Assembly (NCBI GenBank): GCA_951799445.1
Contig: OX637288.1
Coordinates: 10,852,501-10,916,500 of the forward strand
DNA from: Pseudisothecium myosuroides
Lineage: Eukaryota > Streptophyta > Bryopsida > Hypnales > Lembophyllaceae
Direction: 5' to 3'
DNA length: 64,000 nt
Every line of letters begins with the position of its first letter. Position 1 is the stretch's first letter. Shown piece by piece: positions 45,524-56,045 of this stretch. Under the pieces are notes generated by a model, which saw only the letters and a list, made by a program, of their open reading frames with translations, made no database searches and was not told the origin of the DNA. The translations under genes and the position numbers were made by a program.

Positions 45524-46194
45524 CTCCCTCTGTCCCACTAAAAACCTCCAAATTTCTTTCCCATGTGGGATTAACTGGATTTTTTGTCTTTGCGCCAAAG
45601 ATGCATGCATTCAAGAAGCAGTAACCCATTCCCTACATCTATGCAAAATTTGCAACTCAGGTGTTGTGATTTAGACACCCAAAATCCATGCGTTTTTTTA
45701 TCAAATTTCAGCACAATTTGTGAATGCTGTCGACAGTTCATGAACTATCAGTTTCTAGAAAACCTGGTCCATAGGCAGATTGCAAGTCCGTCTTGTGAAT
45801 TCATGAATTGCTAGTTTGGATGGAACAAAAGCAACTTTGTTCACAACCAGTTGTCAAAGTGCATCTTCGAAATTCCCGGATTGATACTTTCTGATCCACA
45901 ACTTTCCGCTTTTTGATCCACAAGATGTCATCGCTTTTTGATTCTCAAATTGCTGATTTGGATTCACTATTTGCCGCTTTCGGATTTACAAATTGCATTG
46001 CAATTTGATTGACAAATTGCGACTTCACGAATTGTCACTTCACAAATTGTTGCTTTGGGTCCACCAATTGCCGCTTTGGATCATAAATTCATGATTTGGG
46101 AATACATATTGGAATATGACAGATTGGATTTCATATCTATACAAAATTTGCCTCTACTATGCCTAATTTGGAGTTTTTAGTGAGACAGAGGGAG
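45524..46194. mobile_element. Stowaway-like MITE, 671 bp, with internal tandem repeats
   Basis: Ends CTCCCTCTGTCCCACTAAAA and its complement, both flanked by TA. This is the classic Stowaway (Tc1/mariner) terminus and target. It is longer than a typical Stowaway because 45780-46110 is a loose tandem array of about 20-30 bp units around ATTGCCGCTTTGGAT and ACAAATTG. Confidence 0.8.
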
Positions 46195-46390
46195 TAGAAA
46201 TTTATCTCAAAAAATCTGAAAATTTTACCATATGTGTATAATATAGTAAAGAACATCATAGTGTAAACATAATTTCTATGTCATTCTATAATGAGAATTC
46301 AATAGACATTGAAAATACACCCAAAGTTGAAATTGCAATAAAGCATTTAATTTCTAAAAAAAAAATTCAAGACTCAAAAAGGAGTAGAAA

Positions 46391-46764
46391 CATTAGAGAA
46401 AATTTCAGGCCTCTGGAGGGCTGCTCCACAGCCCTCCGAGGTACCCTGAAATTTGTTTTTTTTGGGCTGAAAAATTCGTTTTTCCCCTATTCCTGCCCAC
46501 TTGAAACGGCAGTGGCAAAGGCGTAGGAACCGAGTTTTACAAGTAAATTATTTTTTTATTTTTATTTTTTATTTTTTTAATCTTAAAAAATTTAAAAAAA
46601 TTTAAAATTTAAAAAAAAAATCGCAAAAACTGCCTGTTTTGGTGAGCAGTCAACCAAGCTGACTACTCACTGTGGCAGTTTTCTAGAGTGACAGACCAAG
46701 CTTTTTAATAGCTTGGTTTGTCACTCCAAAGTAGCCTCCCGGAGGGTTGAAAATTCTTCTAATG
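46391..46764. mobile_element. MITE of the CATTAGA family, 374 bp
   Basis: Left end CATTAGAGAAAATTTCAGGC and right end GAAAATTCTTCTAATG, with inner GGAGGG blocks. Same family as 8165-8414 and 51034-51292. The interior has a further hairpin, around 46645-46720. Confidence 0.7.
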
Positions 46765-47256
46765 CTATGGGAGGCAACCCATTCCTAACCACTTAAGGAG
46801 TTCCATGTATTTGCAAGGCGGTTGTCGTGATTGGGTAAATTTTTACCTGTGTAGCAGTAGATTGTGGAAGGTTTCTATAATTTTCTGGATTTTTTTCCGC
46901 AAAACATAATTATTGTAAATTTTTCAATAGATGACCTTCATTTTTTAGTTGGGCTCAAACTCAAAAAATATCATTTTATGGAGAAGCTTTTAGATTTAGA
47001 GCAAGGAATTCAACAACTTCCTAAAATACTCTGCTAAAATAGCATATTTTGTGATCCATGATTTTTACTAACTTCTCATTTTTGTGAAGACAAACATTGA
47101 CAAGACCGCTGCAAACTCAATTACATGCTCTTGGCGTAACCCACCATGAAAGATCAACAAGAAAAAATTGGATGAAAAAATGCTTCCAGTCTCCATCCAG
47201 CTCATGTGATTGTCATCCGGACACCACGAATTGGCGTCTGCGGCGCTCCAGCATTA

Positions 47257-47410
47257 ACAATCGATTACAGTAAGTTTCAGACCTTGATCACCGGGAGGAC
47301 TAACATCGATTAAGGTGCAGTAAGTTCCAGATCTTCAACACCGAGGTATACAGTATAGTGTTTCAGAGGTTGGACACCGGAAGATCTATTGACTATTACA
47401 GTAGCTCTGG
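47257..47410 (-). repeat. Inverted copy of the hydrolase leader repeat
   Basis: Read on the minus strand it gives three degenerate units with CTGAAACTTACTGTAATCGA and TCCTCCCGGTGATCAAG, the same motif found in the leaders of both hydrolase copies. No hydrolase exon was found on the minus strand below 47250. It directly adjoins the minisatellite at 47466. Confidence 0.7.
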
Positions 47411-47465
47411 TTCACTGATCGATTAATTGTCATTTCTGTTCAAGCAACGAATATCTAGTCTCGAA

Positions 47466-47877
47466 TCAAAAAATATTCGGCACTCCGGCAGAGCAATACT
47501 CAAAGTAGATCGATCGAAGACATCCAACAAATACTCGACACTTCGGCAGAGCAATACTCAAAGTATCGATCGAAGACATCCAACAAATACTCGACACTCC
47601 GGCAGAGCAATACTCAAAGTAGATCGATCGAAGACATCCAACAAATACTCGACACTTCGGCAGAGCAATACTCAAAGTATCGATCGAAGACATCCAACAA
47701 ATACTCGACACTTCGGCAGAGCAATACTCAAAGTAGATCGATCGAAGACATCCAACAAATACTCGACACTTCGGCAGAGCAGTACTCAAAGTAGATCGAT
47801 CGAAGACATCCAACAAATACTCGACACTTCGGCAGAGCAATACTCAAGTAGATCGATCGAAGACATCCAATAAAGAA
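47466..47877. repeat. Minisatellite, 7 units of 58 or 56 bp
   Basis: The phrase CGGCAGAGCAATACTCAA recurs at 47486, 47544, 47600, 47658, 47714, 47772 and 47830, giving spacings 58, 56, 58, 56, 58, 58. The 56-bp form lacks GA in AGTAGATCGATCG. Because 58+56 is divisible by three, both strands stay open for about 125-148 codons, but the reading frames are a by-product of the period. There are no unique spacers between units, so it is not a CRISPR array. Confidence 0.9.
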
Positions 47878-48248
47878 TTAAGTACGGCCGATACCTTCCC
47901 AAAGGATTGGCCCGAGTAACTTACGTAGTTCAAAAGCAGTTAAATCTGGTCCACATTTTTATTCCGACACCATACATATTCGTACACATATCTGTGAACT
48001 TGGAGCGTTACAAACCAACATGATAAAGAATTATAATCGTTTGTCAATATCTCACACTTGTAAATAGTGTACGGGAACAGAGACTTTATTTATAGGTTGG
48101 CCAAACTGCAAGGCAAGTACTTTTTCCTTTTATCAATGAAATTTGTCCATGTGTTTTAAGAAAAAAAAAACAAACTGCAAGGCAAGGTGATGAAGCAACG
48201 TGTTTCGGTCCCCTCCACCTCTTTTCTTTTTTTTTTGGAACCGCTATA

Positions 48249-48441
48249 CAGTAGAACTTCCTTAAGACCCTAACCCTATACTCTCTAAACCAATAAAGCA
48301 TTGTCAAGAAGTATTGATTGTTGATCCCAACTTAACAATATGAACCACATACAAACATCATGACCCTCCCTAATGTAATAACCTCTCTAATGCAATGTGC
48401 CAAACTCATCCCAACTCTATTACTTTAAAGAGGTTCTATTA
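48249..48441. mobile_element. Emigrant/pogo-like MITE, 193 bp
   Basis: TA-flanked; left end CAGTAGAACTTCCTTAAG, right end AAAGAGGTTCTATTA. The interior phrase AATAACCTCTCTAATGCAAT matches relatives. Confidence 0.75.
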
Positions 48442-48594
48442 TAACATCCGAGGATCCTAAAATAAACTTTGTGCCTCTGTATTACAGTCTCAAAGGACTC
48501 ACAAAGGATTCCAAATGGAAAAAGGAGAATAATTTTTGGTATTTTTTTAATTCCAAAGTGAACATTGGGAATTTTTTCACAATAGGGAACTTGA

Positions 48595-49326
48595 GGGTGA
48601 TTGCAAGAAACACCTGCCGATTTTGTTGCATTTTATAGTACTCATGCCTTTTTTTTGGAGTATTTTAAAATTAGGAAAAAAAATATTTAAAAAAAAAATG
48701 GCCAATGTATACACTTGTAAGATGAAGGTAACCATTGAAGGAAATTAATAGAAAATTCTCTAAGTAGGAAAACTAGAAAAGTGCCAAATCACAAGAAAAT
48801 ACATATTTTGATGTTTTAATTAGTAGAAAATAAAAAAAAATTAAATAAAAAAATAAAAAATTGGCCATCTGTAACAACTTTATGGAGATGGTTATTCACC
48901 AAAAAAACCACCAAAAATCCACCAAAATAATTGTTTATATGTTTCAAAAAGCAAGTAGAAAGAGGCTCTCATTGTAGACTTCTACACAATATGTAATTAA
49001 CTATTTTTTAAAATCCTTTGAAAAATAGCTAAAAATGTACTAGATGACCATCTTCTCCAAATTTCAACTCTAAATTTGTTTTTGGGGGTACTACTTTATT
49101 CAAAAAATCCAAACTATTAGCAAGTGTGACATAAAATTGGGGGCTATTTGTGGAAAGTAAAACATTTTTTTTAAATTCCAAAAAATTAGACAAGATGTAG
49201 AATAGTTATGAGTACCTTGCTTATGAATTTTGAGTCATTTGGAGCCATAATGCAAAAGTTATGGCCAAAAAAAATAAGCATACAAAGTGTGATGCAAAAT
49301 AGTACAAGTGTTTATTGCAATTACCC
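48595..49326. mobile_element. MITE with GGGTGATTGCAAGAAACACC ends, 732 bp
   Basis: Left end GGGTGATTGCAAGAAACACC, right end GTGTTTATTGCAATTACCC. A second copy (52117-52847) is its reverse complement with almost the same length. No coding capacity. Confidence 0.75.
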
Positions 49327-51033
49327 ATTGTTCACCCTTGAGACTCATAGGGAAACTACACTACTACATTAGGGAAAAATCACTAGAAACTCATAGGGAA
49401 ACTTTATTGTAGTGTAATGATGTAAGAATGAAAAATTACTTTATCAATGAATGAAATTGCAATCTTGGATGGTTGAACATGGATAGAACATTGTATTAGT
49501 AATGAATGAAAATGAGGTTTACATGGATAATACTTGGATGAAGCTTTAATGACTTATTGTACATCTAATGAATAATAAATGAAATATATATTTTGGTTGC
49601 ATCAAACTAGGAGGATAAATGGATGAAAATTGCAAGATGTACTATAATTTCAATGAACGCAAAGTACATTAATTTTCAATAACATACTAACATCTTCTAC
49701 ATCTCTATATCTTTCACATATGTATTCAAATCTTCAAACTTTGTGGTCATGCAGGTGAGGCCTGAAGAATCCAATCTTCATCAAGTTTACTAAAATCAAT
49801 ATCATCTATCCATCCACATCATCTTGATCCTTCTATGTATCCACCAATTTGGATGGAAGTTGTCTTTTTCTACCTTTCACTTCTAGTGAGACACCCTCTT
49901 TACTTGGGTTCTCTATGGGTTTAGAATGGGAGGTGGAATAGGTAGAACTTGTTGTGAAGATGTCACCTCTTCTTTTACTATGAATGAGATGGAAACAGGA
50001 ACTATGGCTAGGATTTGATGGCTTGGCTCTTCCACTACCAATGCCTACCCTCTAGAAACGCTTGTAGAGCTCTTTCAATAATGTTTAATTTTGAAAACGT
50101 ACTTCAAAATTAAATATTACATTCTTTCTAGTAAAGCTTAATATCATCTTTAAGAAACTTGATGTCAACAACTCTCTTGTCAATGTCACCAAAGATATGT
50201 ACGCAACTTCTTCACAAACTCTTGATTCCAAAGTAGTGATGGAGACCTCAAAAATTTACTACAAAATGCATTTTTACCTGACAAAAATCAACTTTGAACA
50301 GTTTCTTAATTCCGTTCTAATTTTGAATAGAATTTTTTGCAGCAATGGTATTACTTTTAATTTAAAAATATATAAAAATTCAATGTCATATATGAGAAGC
50401 AATTTTCATTCTTGAAATGAATCAATAAAATGTCATTCATGTTGAGTCATGAAAAGCGACAATATGGAGGATACAAAGTAGAGGATGTTTATCTAAGGTG
50501 AATGATACTAATTGTGACTCCTTTCTTAATTCAACCTCTACAAATTTTTTGCTTGAAATTATGTCCCTCCACTGTTCATGAGAGTCTAAAGTCAATTTTT
50601 GAAATACTATTTTATAACACTTTGAAGATTCATAATTTATTCATTCAGAGTTCTAAAAATGCATAAGAGAATTTGAAATACACCTTTGTCTTTCAACAAG
50701 ATTCAACCAAAAATTAGGCAATTCAATCATGGAAATAATTTCCATTTACTTCTTTAGATGCATTTAGGTCTAGAAGTTACTTTCAATAGCAAAGAAACTC
50801 CGTTAAATTAGTTATGAGTGACAATTTCCACTAGACTTATACTTTTGTAGGAATCCAAGTAAGCTTCATGGCAAGAATTGTACAAGAAATAATGTCTTCA
50901 TACTTCAAAAAGATCTATGAATAGTGTCACAGTGGTCTTCATTGTAGGATTGTTGAACATTATAAAGTCTAAATAAACTAGACTACCTTGAATGAAGGTG
51001 TAATATGAGCAATGGGCTACTAAGCATCCATAT
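49327..51033. other. Intergenic, nothing bounded
   Basis: AT-rich. A 72-codon frame at 50197-50415 has no protein character. About 50560-50700 resembles part of the long dispersed repeat (26790-26880, 38210-38290). Confidence 0.4.
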
Positions 51034-51292
51034 CATTACAAAAAAATTACAACCTTGTGGAAGGCTGTTTGACTTTCGGCTACGATGCAATAATAATGAA
51101 ATAAATAAATAAAAATATATATATGAATTAAATAAAAAAATTAAACAAGAAAATTTAATCGCCAATCCAACATACACAAGCAAACTGAAACTGGCAAGAT
51201 TCTTTGTGGCAAGATTTGGGCTGATATTTTTTCCATTTGCACTTTTGCATGCAGTGAAACGGCCCTCCAAAGAGCTGAAATTTTTTCTAATG
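51034..51292. mobile_element. MITE of the CATTAGA family, 259 bp
   Basis: Left end CATTACAAAAAAATTACAAC, right end GCTGAAATTTTTTCTAATG, inner GAAGGCTGTTTGAC against GTGAAACGGCCCTCC. Third family member after 8165-8414 and 46391-46764. Confidence 0.65.
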
Positions 51293-51590
51293 AAAGGGCT
51301 AATAATTAATTTGGAAAGGTTGGACTTTTTGAAATAATTTTCAATAAATTATTCTTAAAAAGAAAATAGAATTATCATCTATTCCAAATCATTTCATATT
51401 TTTTGAAGCTTTGTGGAATTAGTTATTGAATTTTGAAGTTGAAATGCAATGGTTACAAAAGCATCCATCTCATGAAATGTACACTATTTTTATATTGTTG
51501 ATGCGATGATAAAGAAAATGTACTTTTGCATTAAAAATGCTTTTAGAACTTTATCTCTTTATGGACCTCCTACTGTAATATGATCTAAAC
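51293..51590 (+). repeat. Fragment of the long dispersed repeat
   Basis: Matches 38390-38690 and 26990-27240 (for example TTTTTTGAAGCTTTGTGGAATT and the ATTTGTATATTG-type region). It begins exactly where the CATTAGA-family MITE ends. Confidence 0.5.
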
Positions 51591-51775
51591 CTCAATTGAC
51601 CTATTGTAACTCAAGAAAGACTAGAATACACTGCCCTTTAGAATTCTTTAGAGAAAATTCTAGCAAATTTCCCATAAAACTCATAGGAAATCTAATGTAA
51701 TCCCCTTATCTTTGGGAACAAGTATTTTGAAGTAAATTTGGGCCTCTAAACATTAGAAAATTATAGGGGTTAATG

Positions 51776-52937
51776 ATTTAGTTTTTCCATCTATATTGTA
51801 CTTCCTTCTACTTATCAATTTTATAAAGAATGAAAATCAAGTTTATTTCCATTTTTTTTTTAAATTTCTAAACTTTCAATTCAATTCTTTAATATGTAAT
51901 TTTTCTAATTCAAAATTTGAAGTAGAAAAATTGTAAATTATAAGCATTCAAGGTCTTATATTGTAGTTACAAAAGGTGCATCAAAATCTATTATTTTCAC
52001 TCTAAATGCAAAAATCTTGCAATCTATGTAGTCAAAATTTATGATTTTTTTTGCACACATTCTTATACTAATTCAATGCAAGATATTGTAGATGAATATG
52101 CAAAAAATATAGTTTTTAGGATGAATGCAAGAAACACCTATACTATTTTGCGTCACACCTTGCATTTTGATTAGTTTTTTGGCTATAACTTTTGCGTTTT
52201 GGCTCCAAATGACTCAAGATTTATAGATAAGGTACTCATGATTATTGCACACCTTGCCTAATTTTTTTGTAATTTTCAAAAATAGTTTACTGTCCAAAAA
52301 TAGCCCCCAATTTTATGTCACACTTGCCAATTTGGAGGGTTTTAGTACTATTTAGTACCCAAAATTTTTATTTTGAGCTGAAATTTGGAGGCGATAGTCT
52401 TCTAATAGATTTGTAGCTATTGTCCAAAGGAATTCTAAAAATAATTAATTGTATGTGGTGTGAAAGTCTACAAAGTGCACTTCTTTCTGCTTGCATTTTG
52501 TAACATATAAAATAATATTTTGGAGTTTTTTTGGACGAATGACCATCTCCATAGAATTCTTACATATTAACAATTTTCATTTTATATATTAACCTTTTTC
52601 TATTTTGAACTAATTAAAATATCAAAATATCCATTTTCTTGAGATTTGGCACTTTTCTAGTTCTCCTGCTTAGAGAATTTTATTAATGAATTTCCTTTGG
52701 TGGTTACCTTCATCTTAAAGGTATATACATTAGCCATATTTTTTTATTTTAGAAAAATTAATTTTCTAATTTTAAAGTATTGTAGAAAAAAAATGATGAG
52801 TACTGTAAAAACGCAACAAAATCGATAGGTGTTTCTTGCATTCACCCTTTAATGCTTTTTACTCCTTGCAATTGAAATAGAAGTCTTTAGTGGTTTTTGA
52901 TTTTAAAAAGGCCCTGGAATTTTAGCAATTAAGGATT
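51776..52937. mobile_element. piggyBac-like MITE remnant carrying a nested MITE
   Basis: 51776-52116 and 52848-52937 follow the interior and right end of the 5434-6356 family (TTAATGATTTAG-type start, TAGTGGTTTTTGATTTT near the end). They are split by the 52117-52847 element. Confidence 0.55.
52117..52847. mobile_element. Nested MITE, reverse copy of 48595-49326
   Basis: Ends GATGAATGCAAGAAACACC and GGTGTTTCTTGCATTCACCC. About 731 bp. It interrupts an older piggyBac-like remnant, which orders the two insertion events. Confidence 0.75.
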
Positions 52938-53025
52938 ATAATATACATTAGAATGATTTTTTTTAATAACTAAACAGTGAACACAATAGTACTAAATTGT
53001 CAAACCAATTGGAACATAAATGGAG

Positions 53026-53214
53026 AATTTCCTTAAAATGGAAGTATTCCATGTGCCATTTTGACAGCGTGCCATTTGACCATTTAGGACGGGTATAGAT
53101 TTTTGATTTCAGACTGAGCAATCTAAACCATCTAGGACAGGTATAGATTTCAAATCAGGCAATTTGAACTATGAAAGTGCTAAAGTTTTGGAATGGCGCC
53201 ATTTTAATGAAATT
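53026..53214. mobile_element. MITE, short copy of the 44877-45175 family
   Basis: Left end AATTTCCTTAAAATGGAAGT and right end GGCGCCATTTTAATGAAATT. It has only two internal TAGATTT units instead of the expanded array at 44940-45100. Confidence 0.65.
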
Positions 53215-54020
53215 TGGAATATAAATAAATAGAAAAAATAGAAAATGAATCTTTGATACTTTGACGTTTTTATTTGTAATAAATTGGAAAAAAAATAATA
53301 AAAAAAACTAAAAAATGGTCATTTAAGAGGACTTCCTAGGAATGAGTTGCAACCAAAAAAATGTAGTTAAAACCATTTCTATTGTTCACTACTATGTGTG
53401 CAAGGGAGGCCTCTTTGCATAGACGTGGAGGACATAAAATAATGTATTTTTAAATTCCCTTTGGTAGGAACATATTTGACTACTATAGAAATGTACCATA
53501 GAAATTTCAACTGAAAATCAGTAATTTAAGCTGCTCAATAGTATTCAAAACTTGAAAACTTGAAAGTGTGACAAATTAGAGAAAATGAACTTTAAATATT
53601 AAATGACTTTTTAATGTTTTTGAAAAATAAGAGATATAATTACAATCAACATATCTAGAAATAGATTTTTGGTTTATGGCATTGGAATCTTAGTTTAGAA
53701 GTTATAGTACAAGACAACCTCGTCTTCCTAAAGTGTGACGAAAATCGACCAATCTTTCATGCAATCACCTTGGATATGAAAATCCACATCTATGAATGTG
53801 AATGCAAACAAAAATGAAGATACATTAGCATTTTGCAACATTTGCTCCAAAAGAAATAATATAAATAAATGAATTAAAAACCTCAACTTCCATGCAACTA
53901 TTGGAATCTGAATTCTTTAGCCTATACACGTGCCTCCATTCAAATCACTGCAACTTCCCTGGTGGGAGAGACTCTTTCCCTCTAACCTTAAGGCAGAGGT
54001 ACCTATTTTCAATAACTTAA

Positions 54021-54956
54021 CCCCTAAAGGCCCAAGGCTTTCTTCTGCCAAAAAACCATCAAAACTGCCATTTCTATAGCAAGGAGTAAAAAAAATGAAA
54101 AAAATGTTTTTTTTTCACATCTAACCGTAGGATCTTACACCTAACTAGTATGAGAATGTACAGAAAAATTTCAGAATTTTTGACCGCTCAGATTGCAAGA
54201 TATCTGTGTTTAAAGTGGAAAAAACAAGTATTTCAGCACATTGCGGGACTAGATTTTTTGACTTTAAACATTTTGCACTTAAAATTTTTGCACTACAGAG
54301 TTTTGTGCTTCAAATCATTATAGTGGAGAATTGAGTTGAGAGTCTAGGGGAAAAAAAAAATATTCAGAAAAACTTAATTATCATTCCTAAAAAATTTATT
54401 AAGTAGAAGTAGGTACGAGAAAGAAGGAAAATCTAAAACATTAATATATTTTAGATGGAATTAAATTACACTAATCCCAATGGTGAGATTGTTTTATCAA
54501 GTAAATTAAACCATGAGATTTCATTTTATTTTTTTAAATTGAAAAAATAGCATTTAGAAATGAATTCTACAAGTTATTTTTTTCAAGAAGACGCTCTAAC
54601 TACCCAAAAACAAGAATGTCCATAACTTTTTCATAACAAATCCAAATGAAATGAATCAAAGCTTTCCAGATAGACAAAAATATAATCTACAAGAAAAAAA
54701 ATATTAAAAAAAAAAAAATCAAATTTTTGCCAAATTTTTCTTGCTGCCCAGACTGCCCAGTTACGAAAAAAAGTAACATATTTGGCCATAACTTTTGACT
54801 CCTATTTCCAAATGTCCTGAAATTTAGTGCATATGAAAGATATTCCTTGCGCCCACCTTCTATTAAAATTTCAGCGTAAAATATAGAAATCTCTAGTCAC
54901 ACGGACCTGCCCAAAATTTCTATGCGGCCAAAAAACGCATGCCGGTCCTTTAGGGG
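54021..54956. mobile_element. TTAA-flanked piggyBac-like MITE, 936 bp
   Basis: TTAA on both sides (54017-54020 and 54957-54960), ends CCCCTAAAGGCCC and GGTCCTTTAGGGG. It shares its interior with 24823-25757 and 27290-28155. Confidence 0.8.
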
Positions 54957-54958
54957 TT

Positions 54959-55530
54959 AAGTATTTCAGCTAATAGGGTATAAGAAACTCATTAAGAAAT
55001 TGAGCTCAATGTGTGCAAACATAAGGATGAGGAAGAATGCAAAAAAAATAAAATTGTTTTTCCCAAGAATGAATATTTTATTCAACATAAATGTGGATTT
55101 TTCATTCAGATCCATCCTAATTTCATAAACTCACTATCATGGTTAGCTTTGGCACTTCTCTCTAAGCAAAGAGCTAAGGAAGAGAGATGAGTGGACGAGA
55201 AGGTACAAAGAGAGAATCTTTTTCAATGAACATTGCATCCAACTGTTGTCGACAATAGATCTAAGAAGTATTAAATTTTTTCTATAGAAATATTTGAAGA
55301 CATAACCTTTCTTTCCCAATGGATAATTGGTTAAAATAAGCATTTGAGCTTGTATAATATGGGGAATTCATTGAGAAATTGAAAGCAATGTGTGCAAAAA
55401 TAAGGATGAGGAAGAGTGCAAAAAAAAAGGAAATTTTTTTACTCAAGAATGAATATTTATTCAATATAAATGTGGATTTTTTCATTTGAATCCATTCCCG
55501 TCTCATAGCTTCACCTAAAACGGCTACTTT
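54959..55530 (+). repeat. Direct repeat pair, about 190 bp each
   Basis: 54959-55150 and about 55337-55530 are parallel copies (shared phrases CAATGTGTGCAAA, ATAAGGATGAGGAAGA, ATAAATGTGGATTTTT). The 190 bp between them is unrelated. No LTR hallmarks (TG..CA ends, primer site) are seen. Confidence 0.6.
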
Positions 55531-55644
55531 GGGAACTTCTTTTTAATCATTTGTAAGCCAATCAAGTGTGAGCAAATCGAATCTTCTTCAAATCAACAAT
55601 AGAGCCAGCTATTGTCCATTTCAAGACACCCTACTCTGCCATTT

Positions 55645-55750
55645 GTTTATGGTATTCGTACCGTACTTCCAATCCTATCCAAAAATGTGTTATGGAAGGG
55701 GGCCTCTCCGTTTATGGTATTCGTACCGTACTTCCAAGCCTATCCAAAAA
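55645..55750 (+). repeat. 41-bp direct repeat upstream of hydrolase copy 2
   Basis: 55645-55685 and 55710-55750 carry the same 41 bp (GTTTATGGTATTCGTACCGT at the start, CCTATCCAAAAA at the end), with one mismatch and a 25-bp spacer. The second copy leads straight into the promoter segment shared with the gene at 30267 (GTACATCGGGAAGCT). Confidence 0.8.
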
Positions 55751-55849
55751 GTACATCGGGAAGCTGAGGAGTGCTGAAGGACGTCACAGGCAAACTTGCA
55801 CACGCTCCCTGTGAGCCGCCTCTGTCACAGGAAACTCAGTATAAGTCCC

Positions 55850-56045
55850 TTGGGGCGCCTCAAGGTCTGAAACTTACTGTAATCGATAGTTCTCCCGGTG
55901 TCCAAGTTCTGAAACTCACCGTACTTCATAGCTCACCGTGTGTTCAAGGTTCTGAAACTTCCTGTAATCGGTAAATCTCCATTAGTGCGCGCAAAGTCTG
56001 AAATTAAACTTACTGTATTCGATAGATCTCCCGGTGTCCAAGTCT
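55850..56045 (+). repeat. Leader tandem repeat of hydrolase copy 2
   Basis: Four units parallel to 30030-30240, better preserved: CTGAAACTTACTGTAATCGA and TCTCCCGGTGTCCAAG are both present in the first unit. Confidence 0.75.

Noticed and set aside
47427..47873. 148-codon repetitive protein (and a 124-codon frame on the other strand)
   Set aside because: Both frames exist only because unit lengths 58 and 56 sum to a multiple of three. There is no independent coding signal.
47466..47877. CRISPR-like regular repeat
   Set aside because: The units are head-to-tail with no unique spacers, and the context is a plant nuclear genome; it is a minisatellite.
54959..55530. LTR retrotransposon from the paired 190-bp direct repeats
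   Set aside because: The intervening DNA is only about 190 bp, with no primer-binding site, no polypurine tract and no TG..CA ends.
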